Shown: positions 37,989 through 47,014, counted from the first letter of the stretch. The stretch: DNA of 64,000 nt from Janthinobacterium sp. B9-8 (GCF_000969645.2 NZ_CP014222.1:2421740-2485739); one strand, 5' to 3'. The notes: generated by a model not told the origin, from the letters alone. Made by a program: numbers and translations.

Positions 37989-38532
37989 GCAACAAGCTGG
38001 CTTTGCTTACGATTCCACCATGCACAGGCAAGGCTCTAGAATTCTGACAAGCCAATCTTCACTAGGTAAACAGTCAGGGTTTGCTTACGCATGGGCGCTG
38101 ATGGCCGTGTTGATCATGGGCATTTATCTCGCCCAAGTCGGTGAAGCATGGCAAAACCGTGCCCAGCGCGCCAAAGAAGAAGAACTGCTTCGCGTAGGCG
38201 CTGAAATCCGCCGGGGCATCAAGCTCTACAGCGAGCAAAATATGATGCAAGGCACGCAATACCCCAAAACACTGGAAGAACTGGTGCTTGATCCACGCAC
38301 CCCTGCACCAAGACGCTTTATCCGCAAAGCCTATAAAGACCCAATGACTGGGGAAGACTGGGCCTATATCACCGCCCCCGGTGGTGGCTTTATGGGCGTG
38401 TATAGCAAGGCCGCTGGCAAGCCCTTAAAGCAACACCGCTTCCTCGGCGACTTTGCCAGCTTTGCCAATCAAAATACCTATCAAGATTGGATATTTGCCA
38501 ACTGGCCAAATGGCAAGGCGCTGAAAAAATAA
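37960..38532 (+). CDS. Atypical pseudopilin without Glu5 (tip-pseudopilin-like)
   Basis: A 190-residue protein. The mature start would be SG/FAYAWALMAVLIMGIYLAQVG, so position 5 is Trp, not Glu; GspK-type tip pseudopilins also lack it. The helix continues with GEAWQNRAQRAKEEELLRVG, a segment common to this family in betaproteobacteria. GKQQAGFAY (residues 9-17) and GKQSGFAY (36-43) form an N-terminal duplication that produces a long leader. ATG 37960 follows GAAGGAAG; a later ATG 38020 has no ribosome site. Last gene of the secretion operon. Confidence 0.75.
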   Translation: MMARPTIAGKQQAGFAYDSTMHRQGSRILTSQSSLGKQSGFAYAWALMAVLIMGIYLAQVGEAWQNRAQRAKEEELLRVGAEIRRGIKLYSEQNMMQGTQYPKTLEELVLDPRTPAPRRFIRKAYKDPMTGEDWAYITAPGGGFMGVYSKAAGKPLKQHRFLGDFASFANQNTYQDWIFANWPNGKALKK

Positions 38533-38705
38533 ATCACAAAGGCAATGCAGACTATTTAACGAACAGATGCGTGAAATACAGCAAAAATTGGCCTTTCAAC
38601 AATAAATCTGCCTTAAATCTAGCAAGCAGCTAACATCTGGCAAGCTGTGACTCTACAAACAGCCTGCAATCTGTATCATCACGCAAAAATATTAAATCTG
38701 ATTCT

Positions 38706-39350
38706 ATGCTACCTATTCTTTATTCCTTCCGCCGTTGCCCGTACGCCATGCGTGCCAGAATGGCCATTCAATATTCTGGTATTCAAGTTGAATTGCGCGA
38801 AATTGTGCTGCGTAATAAACCCGCAGCATTACTCCACGCCTCGCCCAAAGGCACGGTACCTGTTTTAGTATTAAATAATGGGCAAGTCATCGAGCAAAGC
38901 CGCGAAATTATGCAATGGGCATTAGAGCAACACGATCCACAGCAATGGCTTTGCAAAGAGAATGAAGCGTTAAATCAGCAGATTGCAGAACTGATCGATC
39001 ATAGTGATCAGATATTTAAAATTTATCTCGATCAATATAAATATGCAGACCGCTACCCCGCTCACCCCCAAGAATATTATCGCAGCCAAGGCGAGCTCTT
39101 TTTACATGATTTAGAAACACGGCTGGCGCAGACTTCTTTTTTACTGCTTCAGCAAATATGCTTGGCGGATATTGCGATATTTCCGTTTATTCGCCAATTT
39201 GCAAGCGTTGATCCGGAATGGTTTGACACCGCCCCCTACCCAAAGCTAAAGCAATGGCTGGCTTTTTTATGTAACAGTGCTGATTACCAAAGCGTGATGC
39301 AAAAATTTTCTGTCTGGCAATCGGGTGATCTGCCTTTTATTTTTCCCTAA
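38706..39350 (+). CDS. Glutathione S-transferase family protein
   Basis: A 214-residue protein: an N-terminal thioredoxin-like domain (LPILYSFRRCPYAMRARMA, with a CPYA motif like glutaredoxin-type GSTs, then GTVPVLVL and EQSREIMQWAL) and a helical C-terminal domain. The active residue is likely Cys11 rather than Ser or Tyr. It could serve in redox repair or detoxification. ATG 38706 abuts the conserved first strand. Confidence 0.85.
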   Translation: MLPILYSFRRCPYAMRARMAIQYSGIQVELREIVLRNKPAALLHASPKGTVPVLVLNNGQVIEQSREIMQWALEQHDPQQWLCKENEALNQQIAELIDHSDQIFKIYLDQYKYADRYPAHPQEYYRSQGELFLHDLETRLAQTSFLLLQQICLADIAIFPFIRQFASVDPEWFDTAPYPKLKQWLAFLCNSADYQSVMQKFSVWQSGDLPFIFP

Positions 39351-39426
39351 ATCACAAATACGCAATCCAAGCTGCTGTTTTTTCGGTAACCTTGCGACTT
39401 GAATGTGCATTAGAAACTGAGTCATT

Positions 39427-40455
39427 GTGAGCCAATTTATACGCCTAACAATGGATGACATTGCCCGTCTGGCTAATGTATCCAAAACCACGGCTAGCCT
39501 CGTGCTAAATGGACGCTCTGCAGAATACCGCATTGCAGAATCCACCAAGGAGCGCGTGCTGGCGATTGCCCGCGAGCATCATTTTCAACCCTCGCAGTCG
39601 GCCAAAACATTAAGATCGCGCAAAAGTGGCACTTTAGGTTTACTTGTGCCCGAGCTAAGCAACTTTGCCCACGCCAGCCTCGCGCAAGCTTTAGAACCAC
39701 TATGCAGAGAAGCAGGCTATCAGCTGCTTGTGATGAGTAGTAATGAACAAGCGGCGATGGAAACAGCAGGCATCGAGCATCTGCTCACCCGCCAGGTAGA
39801 CGGCCTGATTGTGGTGCCTTGCAGCAGCGATGCCACGCAATATTTAAAATGGTCTCTGCGCCTGCCGCTGGTCTTTGTCGATCGCCATATCAAAGACTGC
39901 CCAATTCCCTTTGTCGTCACCGACGCCATCGACGCCGTCACGTCACTGGTGATGCAAACCATCGCCAAGGGCAGTAAAGAAGTCGTTTATTTTGGCGGAC
40001 AAGCCGATTTATCCCCTAGCCAGGATCGCCTTGCGGGCTATCGTAAAGGCCTTGAATTAAGCGGTGTGGCAGAACAAGAGCACTGGGTCTGGCAAAGAGA
40101 TTACCTGCGCCCATCGGGCTACAGCATGATGGCCGAATGCTATGAACGCCTTGGCCACTATCCCGACAGCCTGTTCACCGGCTCGCTCACCCTGCTGGAA
40201 GGCGCGCTGGCCTATATCAACGAAAAACAAAATGGCATGCCCAAGCACTTAATGACTTTTGACGATCATAATCTGCTCAACTGCCTGCCTTGGGGCATTC
40301 AATCCATCGTGCAAGACAGCCAGCAACTCGCCAGCGAAAGCCTTGCCCGTGTGTTAAAACTGATGCAGGGCGAAGCGGTAGATTCGATCTGGGTTCCGGC
40401 AAGCTTGCATCAGCGCTTAGACACAACACGGAGCGAGCAAGCTGCCCCGCATTGA
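39427..40455 (+). CDS. LacI-family transcriptional regulator (FruR/Cra-like)
   Basis: A 342-residue repressor with an N-terminal helix-turn-helix (MDDIARLANVSKTTASLVLNG), a hinge helix with QSAKTLRSRKSGTLGLLVP, and a periplasmic-binding-like effector domain. The hinge and the sugar-binding style resemble FruR/Cra, but no sugar-uptake operon is adjacent, so its targets are unknown. GTG 39427 starts the frame; ATG 39451 is an alternative that trims eight residues before the conserved helix. Confidence 0.85.
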   Translation: MSQFIRLTMDDIARLANVSKTTASLVLNGRSAEYRIAESTKERVLAIAREHHFQPSQSAKTLRSRKSGTLGLLVPELSNFAHASLAQALEPLCREAGYQLLVMSSNEQAAMETAGIEHLLTRQVDGLIVVPCSSDATQYLKWSLRLPLVFVDRHIKDCPIPFVVTDAIDAVTSLVMQTIAKGSKEVVYFGGQADLSPSQDRLAGYRKGLELSGVAEQEHWVWQRDYLRPSGYSMMAECYERLGHYPDSLFTGSLTLLEGALAYINEKQNGMPKHLMTFDDHNLLNCLPWGIQSIVQDSQQLASESLARVLKLMQGEAVDSIWVPASLHQRLDTTRSEQAAPH

Positions 40456-40500
40456 CATCACCAGCGCGGTTAACTGATCGGCCGCTACCCCTACCTTGAT

Positions 40501-40527
40501 AAAAGCCCACTTTTCGTGGGCTTTTTT
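40501..40527 (+). terminator. Intrinsic terminator of the LacI gene
   Basis: AAAAGCCCAC-TTTTC-GTGGGCTTTTTT lies about 45 bases after the stop. Confidence 0.9.
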
Positions 40528-40641
40528 ACCTGCCACGCTTCAGCACGGCTGCCGTACTATGCATAAAACACGCCTTACCCAATACGGCGCAGAAAATATT
40601 TAATCAAAAAATAAGGGAGCAAATGCCCCCTTTAGAATTAA

Positions 40642-41271
40642 TTAGTTAATTTCTTTTGCCAAGGCATAAGCCCGCTGCACAGCTGGCCGCTCTGAAATAG
40701 TGTTAAACCAGCGCTTTAAGGCGGGGAAATCATCCAGATTTTGTCCTTGCTGAGCATGGGGGACAATCCACGGATAGCAGGCCATATCGGCGATGGAATA
40801 TTCACCAGCAATAAAATCTTTATCGGCCAAATGTTTATTCAACACCGAATAAAGCCTTGTGGTTTCGGTGATATAGCGATTAATTGCGTAAGAGATTTTT
40901 TCCGGGGCGTAGAGCGAGAAATGATGGTTCTGCCCAGCCATTGGGCCTAAACCGCCCATTTGCCAGAATAACCACTGCTGCATGATTTGCTTAGCGCGAA
41001 AATCTACAGGCATAAATTGGCCGGTTTTCTCTGCTAAATAAAGCAGAATCGCGCCCGATTCAAAGAGCGCAATTTCTTCTCCGCCATCGGCCGGATCATG
41101 ATCCACAATCGCAGGAATACGGTTATTCGGAGCGATGCGCAAAAAATCTGGCGCAAATTGCTCGCCCTTGTTGATATTGATAGGGTGGACACGATAATCC
41201 AAGCCCGCTTCTTCCAAAAATATCCGTACTTTATGGCCGTTAGGCGTCATCCAATAATATAGGTCGAGCAT
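40642..41271 (-). CDS. Glutathione S-transferase (YfcG/nu-class-like)
   Basis: A 209-residue protein: MLDLYYWMTPNGHKVRIFLEE and ENRIPAIV-like NNRIPAIVDHD in the thioredoxin-like domain; GAILLYLAEKTG, MQQWLFWQMGGLGPMAGQ and EYSIADMACYPWI in the helical domain match the YfcG (nu) class. Such enzymes reduce disulfides with glutathione. Alone on its strand, followed upstream by the tautomerase gene. Confidence 0.9.
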   Translation of the reverse strand: MLDLYYWMTPNGHKVRIFLEEAGLDYRVHPININKGEQFAPDFLRIAPNNRIPAIVDHDPADGGEEIALFESGAILLYLAEKTGQFMPVDFRAKQIMQQWLFWQMGGLGPMAGQNHHFSLYAPEKISYAINRYITETTRLYSVLNKHLADKDFIAGEYSIADMACYPWIVPHAQQGQNLDDFPALKRWFNTISERPAVQRAYALAKEIN

Positions 41272-41370
41272 TGCATATCCTGAGGCAAGGGTTGTATGGA
41301 AAAACCAGCCAGCAGCGCGGCTGGATTCCCGCCAAAGGTAAGCGGGAGTGACGAGGGTTTATGGCAATGC

Positions 41371-41580
41371 CTAGTTTCCTTTCGCCAACGCCCTTAATTG
41401 CGTCACGCTTTTACCTGCATGGCCCCAGTTATCGGTATCCACCTCATCAATAATCACAAAGGTTGTCACTGGGTCTTTATTTAAAACACGCACTAACACA
41501 TCGGTCACGCCTGCAATCACTTCAGCTTTTTGCTCAGCCGTCGCGCCATCGCGCGTAATTTGAATATTTACAACGGGCAT
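41371..41580 (-). CDS. 4-oxalocrotonate tautomerase family protein
   Basis: A 69-residue protein beginning MPVVNIQI; after Met removal Pro1 is the catalytic base of this family. The remainder (EQKAEVIAGVTDVLVRVL, TFVIIDEVDTDNWGHAG) is typical. ATG 41580 (with AAAGGA upstream) is preferred over a start 15 bases earlier because Pro1 must be N-terminal. It likely isomerises unsaturated keto acids. Same strand as the GST gene downstream. Confidence 0.9.
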   Translation of the reverse strand: MPVVNIQITRDGATAEQKAEVIAGVTDVLVRVLNKDPVTTFVIIDEVDTDNWGHAGKSVTQLRALAKGN

Positions 41581-41746
41581 AGTGATTCCTTTCAATGAAT
41601 GAAGTAGCTTGTGAATAGATCAGGGCACTCAGCAAAATTGCAACGCCCAGCGCAGCCATACAGCAAAATCCACCTTGTAATCATGCCAAAGGCTTACAAG
41701 GAATACACAGGTATAATCGATTTTCACTCTATTGCCGCCTGCTCCT

Positions 41747-43693
41747 ATGCCACGTATCCAGCAACTTCCCGATCACCTGATTAACCAAATTGCCGCAGGC
41801 GAGGTGGTTGAGCGTCCTGCTTCTGCATTAAAAGAATTACTGGAAAACAGTCTCGATGCAGGCAGCCAGAATCTCACCATCGAGCTGCTGGCAGGCGGCA
41901 CCAAGCTGATTAAGGTGATCGACGATGGCTGCGGCATTGCCAAAGACGAGCTGCCCTTGGCACTGCATCGCCATGCCACCAGCAAAATTCGTGATCTGGA
42001 CGATTTGCAAAAAGTGGCCACACTGGGTTTCAGGGGTGAAGGGCTGGCGAGTATTGCTTCTGTATCAAGGCTTACGCTGAGCAGCCGCGAGCAAGGATCA
42101 GATTACGCATGGCGGGTGGATGCAGATAATGGCCATGTCAGCGAGCCAGAGCCTACCTCGCTCAGCCAGGGCAGTACCATTGAGATACACGAGCTTTACT
42201 ACCAAGTACCTGCGCGGCGTAAGTTTCTAAAATCCGAATCCACCGAATTCGCCCATTGCAGCGATATGGTGCAACGCCTTGCACTGGCCAACCCCGGCGT
42301 GCAATTCACGCTCAGCCATAATGGCCGCGCTCAGTTGCGGCTATTGGCGGGCGATTTGTCCAAGCGTGCTGCGGCGATTTTAGGCGATGCTTTTGTGGCG
42401 TCCGGCGTGCAGGTTGATGAAGGTTTCGGTGGGCTGCGGCTGTGGGGCATTACCGGCTCGCCCACGCTGGGAAAATCCAGCCGCGATGCGCAATATTTCT
42501 TTGTAAACGGCCGTTTTGTCAGGGATAAAGTGGTGCAGCACGCACTGCGTGAAGCCTACCGCGATGTATTACATCACGATAAACACGCGGCCTACTGCTT
42601 GTTTTTAGAGCTGGACCCTAAAGGCGTGGATGTCAATGTTCACCCTACCAAGATCGAAGTACGCTTCAGGGAATCGCAAGCGATTTACCGCTTTATGCTC
42701 ACCAGCCTGAAAAAAGCGCTGGCCGGAACACGCGCAGGCACGGTACCTGCTGGGATTGATCCGGAAACCGGCGAAATCGCCGCGCCAGACTCTAGTGTCA
42801 TGGCCCCAGCCCCCGCAATGACGCCTAAAAATTACGCAGAAATGGCGTATAAGCAAGGCAATTTCCAGCCGCAGCCGCGTGTGCAAGCCCCGATGGCCTT
42901 TTATGACACGATGTTTGCAGATTTAAAGCGGGCACCGGGCGAAGCAAACCCAAGTGATTCAAGCTGGACACCCGAGCCATCGCCTTCATTCAGCAGTGAC
43001 ACCCCTGAGCGCAAATTCGCTCCCGCTATTCCTGCTGGTGCACTAATGCCCGCCGCTGCAATATCCCCCGCTGCCACCGCGCCTTCCCGTGCCAGCGATT
43101 CGGAAACCGTGCCGCCGCTGGGTTTTGCACTCGGCCAGCTGCACGGCATCTATATCCTTGCGCAAAATGCCGAGGGGCTGATCGTGGTGGATATGCACGC
43201 CGCGCACGAGCGGGTGGTGTACGAGCAGCTTAAAAACGCGCTCGATCTGCATCAAATGCCCACCCAGCCACTGTTGATCCCGCATGTTTTTGCGGCCGAT
43301 AAACACGATGTAGCCACAGTTGAAGATCACGCTGAAACGCTGGCCGCGATTGGTTTCGAAATCTCAGTGCAATCCCCTACCCAGCTTGCCATCCGCTCCC
43401 TGCCCATGCTGCTGAAAGACGCCAACCCCATCGAGCTGGCGCAAGCGGTGCTCAAAGATATTCGCATGGTGGGCGCGAGCGAAGTATTAGCAGGCAGGCA
43501 AAACGAGCTACTCGCCACCATGGCCTGCCATGGCTCGGTGCGCGCCAACCGTAGCCTCACCATCACCGAAATGAACGCGCTCTTACGCCAGATGGAAGCC
43601 ACCGAACGCAGCGGCCAATGCAATCACGGCCGCCCCACCTGGTTTCGGATGACGCTGAATGAATTAGATAAAATGTTTATGCGTGGACAGTAA
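41747..43693 (+). CDS. mutL: DNA mismatch repair protein
   Basis: The 648-residue GHKL ATPase couples MutS mismatch recognition to excision. Visible motifs: IAAGEVVERPASALKELLENSLDAG (motif I, split), DDGCGI, GFRGEGLASIASVS and HPTKIEVRF in the N-terminal half; a Pro/Ala-rich linker (about 350-440); a C-terminal dimerisation domain with DMHAAHERVVYE and CHGSVRANRSLT. No DQHAxxE-type nuclease metal motif is complete, as expected for MutH-type or nuclease-free MutL. ATG 41747 (MPRIQQLP) fits the family; the frame's start at 41732 adds five residues. Confidence 0.95.
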   Translation: MPRIQQLPDHLINQIAAGEVVERPASALKELLENSLDAGSQNLTIELLAGGTKLIKVIDDGCGIAKDELPLALHRHATSKIRDLDDLQKVATLGFRGEGLASIASVSRLTLSSREQGSDYAWRVDADNGHVSEPEPTSLSQGSTIEIHELYYQVPARRKFLKSESTEFAHCSDMVQRLALANPGVQFTLSHNGRAQLRLLAGDLSKRAAAILGDAFVASGVQVDEGFGGLRLWGITGSPTLGKSSRDAQYFFVNGRFVRDKVVQHALREAYRDVLHHDKHAAYCLFLELDPKGVDVNVHPTKIEVRFRESQAIYRFMLTSLKKALAGTRAGTVPAGIDPETGEIAAPDSSVMAPAPAMTPKNYAEMAYKQGNFQPQPRVQAPMAFYDTMFADLKRAPGEANPSDSSWTPEPSPSFSSDTPERKFAPAIPAGALMPAAAISPAATAPSRASDSETVPPLGFALGQLHGIYILAQNAEGLIVVDMHAAHERVVYEQLKNALDLHQMPTQPLLIPHVFAADKHDVATVEDHAETLAAIGFEISVQSPTQLAIRSLPMLLKDANPIELAQAVLKDIRMVGASEVLAGRQNELLATMACHGSVRANRSLTITEMNALLRQMEATERSGQCNHGRPTWFRMTLNELDKMFMRGQ

Positions 43694-43734
43694 AGTGGGC
43701 GCAATTAGCCATACAAAACCCAAACCTTAAACCA

Positions 43735-43830
43735 CTTCGATCCAGGAGAACACGGAGGGCCACGAAGAAAAGCATAATGAATAAGATTCTCTCCGTGCCG
43801 CTCTGAACTTTCTAGGTTCAAGATTTGGGT
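43735..43830. repeat. Degenerate palindromic repeat, family A
   Basis: CCAGGAGAACACGGAGGGCC...TTCTCTCCGTGCCGCTCTG, then GGTTCAAGATTTGGGTTT, matches the right part of the element at 45422-45567 and the AACACGGAG theme. It lies between mutL and mazE; inverted-repeat symmetry is partly lost. Confidence 0.6.
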
Positions 43831-43900
43831 TTTATGCTTCACCCAAATATCCACCTAGCAGGTTGAAACCGCCAAAAAGTTTTACTTTTGTATAACTATA

Positions 43901-43920
43901 TGTTTTACTTTAGTAAAACA
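43901..43920. promoter_or_regulatory. Palindromic operator before mazEF
   Basis: TGTTTTACT-TT-AGTAAAACA is a 9-bp-arm palindrome 17 bases before the antitoxin ATG. A half copy (GTTTTACTTT) lies about 25 bases upstream, around a TATAACTATAT -10-like stretch. The layout suits autoregulation by the MazE/MazEF complex. Confidence 0.65.
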
Positions 43921-43936
43921 AATCCACAAGGAGAAG

Positions 43937-44185
43937 GTGATGGGAACTGCTGCTTTACGTCGCTCCGGCGGCTCGCTGATCATGGTGATTCCTCCTGCTT
44001 ATGCTGAGCAAAATCAGCTAGTGGCCGGTGATTTTGTGCGCTTCAAAATTGAAGGTCATCGCCTAACGGTAGAGCCTAAGCGCCAGCGTTTTGATGCGGC
44101 GGCACTGCTAGCCGAAACCCCTGCTGAATTTATGAGCATGCCTGAATGGGATTCGCTTCCCCTTGTAGGGCAGGAAATTTGGTAA
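43937..44185 (+). CDS. mazE: MazE-like antitoxin (AbrB/SpoVT fold)
   Basis: An 82-residue protein. GTAALRRSGGSLIMVIPPAYAEQ is the swapped-hairpin DNA-binding domain of AbrB/MazE proteins; the C-terminal tail (LLAETPAEFMSMPEWDSLPL) is acidic and would wrap the toxin. ATG 43937 follows AAGGAG. Its stop TAA at 44183-44185 directly abuts the toxin's ATG. It neutralises MazF and represses the operon through the upstream palindrome (inferred). Confidence 0.88.
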   Translation: MMGTAALRRSGGSLIMVIPPAYAEQNQLVAGDFVRFKIEGHRLTVEPKRQRFDAAALLAETPAEFMSMPEWDSLPLVGQEIW

Positions 44186-44524
44186 ATGTTTAATCCAGGC
44201 GACATTATCCACCTTGATTTTGATCCCGCTGCCGGTCAGGAAATGAAAGGCCCACACTTCGCCCTCGTGCTATCCCTTGGTGCTTTTAATCAATCTGGGC
44301 TGGTCGTGGTTTGTCCTGTGACACAAGGTCAGCAACTCATGGCACGAAGCGCTGGCTTTGCGGTTTCCCTAATGGGTTGCGGCACTGAAACACAGGGCGT
44401 TGTGTTAAGCCACCAAGCTAAAACACTAGACTGGCGAGCACGCAAAGCCAGCCGCAAAGAAAGTGTGCCCGATGATATTTTGCAAGACGTGCTTGATCGA
44501 TATCGCTCTATTTTTCCCGAATAA
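44186..44524 (+). CDS. mazF: MazF/PemK-family mRNA interferase toxin
   Basis: A 112-residue protein with the family's NPGDIIHLDFDPAAGQEMKGPHFALVLS N-terminus (split here), VVVCPVTQG, and AKTLDWRARKA ... ILQDVLDRY at the end. MazF cleaves single-stranded RNA at short motifs. ATG 44186 is zero bases after the antitoxin stop. The pair interrupts the usual mutL-miaA neighbourhood. Confidence 0.92.
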   Translation: MFNPGDIIHLDFDPAAGQEMKGPHFALVLSLGAFNQSGLVVVCPVTQGQQLMARSAGFAVSLMGCGTETQGVVLSHQAKTLDWRARKASRKESVPDDILQDVLDRYRSIFPE

Positions 44525-44634
44525 ACATGACCGCCAATATACCCACCTTATACAAAACCCCGTGATATCAAGGGTTCAAGATTTGGCTTGTGTAATATCG
44601 TTGTCATCTGCCCCTGTATTCAAAACGAGCCCTC

Positions 44635-45402
44635 ATGCCCACCAGCGCTTTAATCGTTAAACTTTTTGCCGCCCCGCTGCTTATCGGCGCGGCAAGTCTT
44701 GCTGGGCGTCGCTGGGGACCGCAGATTGCGGGTTTGCTGGGCGGCTTGCCGCTGGTGGCTATTCCGATTGTGCTGGCACTGTGGCTGGAATACGGGCCTG
44801 AATATGCGATCAAAGTAGCCGGGGCTGCATCGGCGGGGCTTTGGGCCAATGTGGTGTATATGCTGGTGCTAGCCCACGCCAGCCGCTACTTTTCATGGCT
44901 GGGCACCATTCTTTGCGGCTGGGCAGCTTATTTGCTCACTGCTTTTCTCTTGGTTTGGAGCGGCCTTGCCGTGTCATTCATCGTCAGCATTAGTGTGTTG
45001 GCGGGGCTGTGGATTGCGATTTACTTTATCCCCAGACCAGAGGCCATCAATAACTCTTCGCTACCCAAGATTGAGCTGTATGCCCGCATGGTGGCGGCAC
45101 TGTTGCTGGTGTTGGCGCTTTCCAGCCTCTCTTTACTCTTAGGCAGCACCATGACAGGCGTATTAGCTGGTTTTCCCGTCGCCGCCACGGTGATTCCTGC
45201 ATTTACACTGGCCAATGCCGGCCGCAATGCGCTATTACTGCAATTACGCGGCTTTTTAATGGGGCTGACAGGGTTTAGCATGTTCTTCTTGGTCTGGACG
45301 CCAATGGCAAGCCATATCGGCCTGTTGGCCTTTATCCCCTCCCTGATTGCCGCACTCGCCACCGGCATTCTGGTCAGATTTTTAAGCCATCATTTTCATT
45401 GA
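44635..45402 (+). CDS. Uncharacterised multi-pass inner-membrane protein
   Basis: A 255-residue very hydrophobic protein with eight or so predicted helices. The first and second halves look alike: AGLLGGLPLVAIPIVLAL and TGVLAGFPVAATVIPAFTL occupy corresponding positions, so it is probably an internal duplication of a four-helix unit. I cannot name the family; a GlpM-like or transporter role is possible. It lies between mazF and miaA, after no clear terminator. Confidence 0.75.
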   Translation: MPTSALIVKLFAAPLLIGAASLAGRRWGPQIAGLLGGLPLVAIPIVLALWLEYGPEYAIKVAGAASAGLWANVVYMLVLAHASRYFSWLGTILCGWAAYLLTAFLLVWSGLAVSFIVSISVLAGLWIAIYFIPRPEAINNSSLPKIELYARMVAALLLVLALSSLSLLLGSTMTGVLAGFPVAATVIPAFTLANAGRNALLLQLRGFLMGLTGFSMFFLVWTPMASHIGLLAFIPSLIAALATGILVRFLSHHFH

Positions 45403-45421
45403 AAACACACAAACCTAAGGT

Positions 45422-45567
45422 CTGTAGACACAGAGAACACGGAGAAAACCGTAGGGCGGGTGAAACCCGCGAGCAATGCTGAAAAATACGCGGGTTTCAC
45501 CCGCCCTACAAAATCGGCAATACAACTTTGCTTTTCTCCGTGAAACTCCGTGCTCTCTGTGGTTCAA
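45422..45567. repeat. Palindromic repeat, family A, interrupted by a family B element
   Basis: Left part CTGTAGACACAGAGAACACG (45422-45441) with GAGAAAA, and right part TTTTCTCCGTGAAACTCCGT followed by GCTCTCTGTGG, are A-type arms. A complete 59-base B element sits between them. This fills the gap before miaA. Confidence 0.8.
45451..45509. repeat. Palindromic repeat, family B, complete copy
   Basis: A 59-base element with perfect 21-bp inverted arms, GTAGGGCGGGTGAAACCCGC plus G at 45451-45471 and the exact complement at 45489-45509, around a 17-base loop. It is nested in a family A element. Confidence 0.9.
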
Positions 45568-45620
45568 GATTTGGGTTTACTAAAACCCACTATTTTTAAT
45601 TTTTATAAAGTTATCTCGCC

Positions 45621-46556
45621 ATGCCGCACTCCTCTCCCGCCATTTTCTTAATGGGCCCTACCGCCAGTGGCAAGACCGCCAGCGCGATTCATTTGCTGGA
45701 AAGCGGCTTGCCGGTGGAGTTGATTTCGGTCGATTCGGCACTGGTGTTTAAAGATATGGATATCGGCAGCGCCAAGCCAAGTAGTGATGAGCTAGCCCGT
45801 GCGCCGCATCATTTGATTGATATTATTTCACCGGAAGAGGCTTATTCTGCCGCGCAATTTCGGCGTGATGCGCTGGCTTTAATGGCCGAGATTACAGCGC
45901 GTGGCAAGGTGCCGGTGCTGGTGGGTGGCACCATGCTGTATTACAACACCTTGCAACACGGCATTCATGAATTACCGCAAGCGGATGCGGCGCTGCGGGC
46001 GCAAATCCATGAAGAGGCGGCGCTGATCGGCTGGCCCGCCATGCACACCAAACTGGCCGCTATCGACCCGATCACTGCTGAACGCCTTAAATCAACGGAT
46101 GCGCAGCGCATCGAGCGTGCTTTGGAAGTCTGTACGCTGATGGGCAAAAAAATGTCGGATTTACTGGCCGAGCCTGCCAGCGGCGCTCTGCCCTATCGCC
46201 TGCTTAAAATCGCCCTGCTGCCGCAAGACAGAAAATGGCTGCACGATCGCATTGCGCTGCGCTTTGATCAAATGTTGGAGTTGGGCCTGCTTGATGAAGT
46301 GGCCCGCTTGCGAGCAAAATATGATTTGTCCTTAGAGCTGCCGTCGATGCGCTGCGTGGGCTATCGGCAGGCTTGGGAATATCAGGATGGCTTGGTGGAT
46401 TATCCAACCATGCGCGAAAAAGGCATCGCCGCAACCCGCCAATTGGCTAAACGGCAGCTGACCTGGATGCGGGGAATGGATGATTTGCTGGAGATTAATT
46501 GCCAAGGAAGTGATTTGGCAGAGCGGGTAAAGGCAGCCGTTGCGGCCTGGCTTTAA
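45621..46556 (+). CDS. miaA: tRNA dimethylallyltransferase
   Basis: The 311-residue enzyme transfers the dimethylallyl group from DMAPP to A37 of tRNAs reading UNN codons. The P-loop [60 protein letters not shown] and [12 protein letters not shown] are the family's motifs. Length is normal. The stop overlaps by three bases the convergent mgtC-like gene's stop. Confidence 0.95.
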   Translation: MPHSSPAIFLMGPTASGKTASAIHLLESGLPVELISVDSALVFKDMDIGSAKPSSDELARAPHHLIDIISPEEAYSAAQFRRDALALMAEITARGKVPVLVGGTMLYYNTLQHGIHELPQADAALRAQIHEEAALIGWPAMHTKLAAIDPITAERLKSTDAQRIERALEVCTLMGKKMSDLLAEPASGALPYRLLKIALLPQDRKWLHDRIALRFDQMLELGLLDEVARLRAKYDLSLELPSMRCVGYRQAWEYQDGLVDYPTMREKGIAATRQLAKRQLTWMRGMDDLLEINCQGSDLAERVKAAVAAWL

Positions 46557-47014
46557 TGTGGTGATTTATCATCGCGCCAGCACTGCATCCGTCTTTCGGC
46601 CCAGCGCTCTAATGGCCCGCCCAGATTAATCACCAGCAGCGCTAAAATCACTACAAACACGGCAATATCCACATAGCCAGCACCACAGGCCAAGCCTATT
46701 GCCGCCGTAAGCCAGATTGATGCGGCAGAAGTCAGGCCCTCCACCATATTATCGTTGCGATGCACAATCAAACCTGCTCCCAAAAAGCCGACGCCCGTAA
46801 TCAAGCCTTGAGCCACACGGCTAAAGGCTTGGGCATCGTCATGGCTGATCACACCATTTAAGGCAATCATCAGCGCCGCTCCTAGGGATACCAAGGCATG
46901 GGTGCGCACACCGGCTGGCTTTTTATGCATAAAGCGATTAATGCCAATCAGCCCGCCCAAAAAAACGGCCAAAATTAAGCGCAAAAAAATATCAAAATCT
47001 AGCAGCATCCTCAT
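46553..47014 (-). CDS. MgtC/SapB-family membrane protein
   Basis: A 153-residue protein with four or five membrane helices. [31 protein letters not shown], split here, and [33 protein letters not shown] carry the MgtC/SapB signature; the C-terminal helix follows [14 protein letters not shown]. MgtC proteins inhibit the F1Fo ATPase in Salmonella and are often linked to magnesium; SapB-like members are less clear. The start ATG 47014 is overlapped by the stop of a 19-codon mini-ORF made from a duplicate of this gene's first codons. Confidence 0.9.
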   Translation of the reverse strand: MRMLLDFDIFLRLILAVFLGGLIGINRFMHKKPAGVRTHALVSLGAALMIALNGVISHDDAQAFSRVAQGLITGVGFLGAGLIVHRNDNMVEGLTSAASIWLTAAIGLACGAGYVDIAVFVVILALLVINLGGPLERWAERRMQCWRDDKSPH

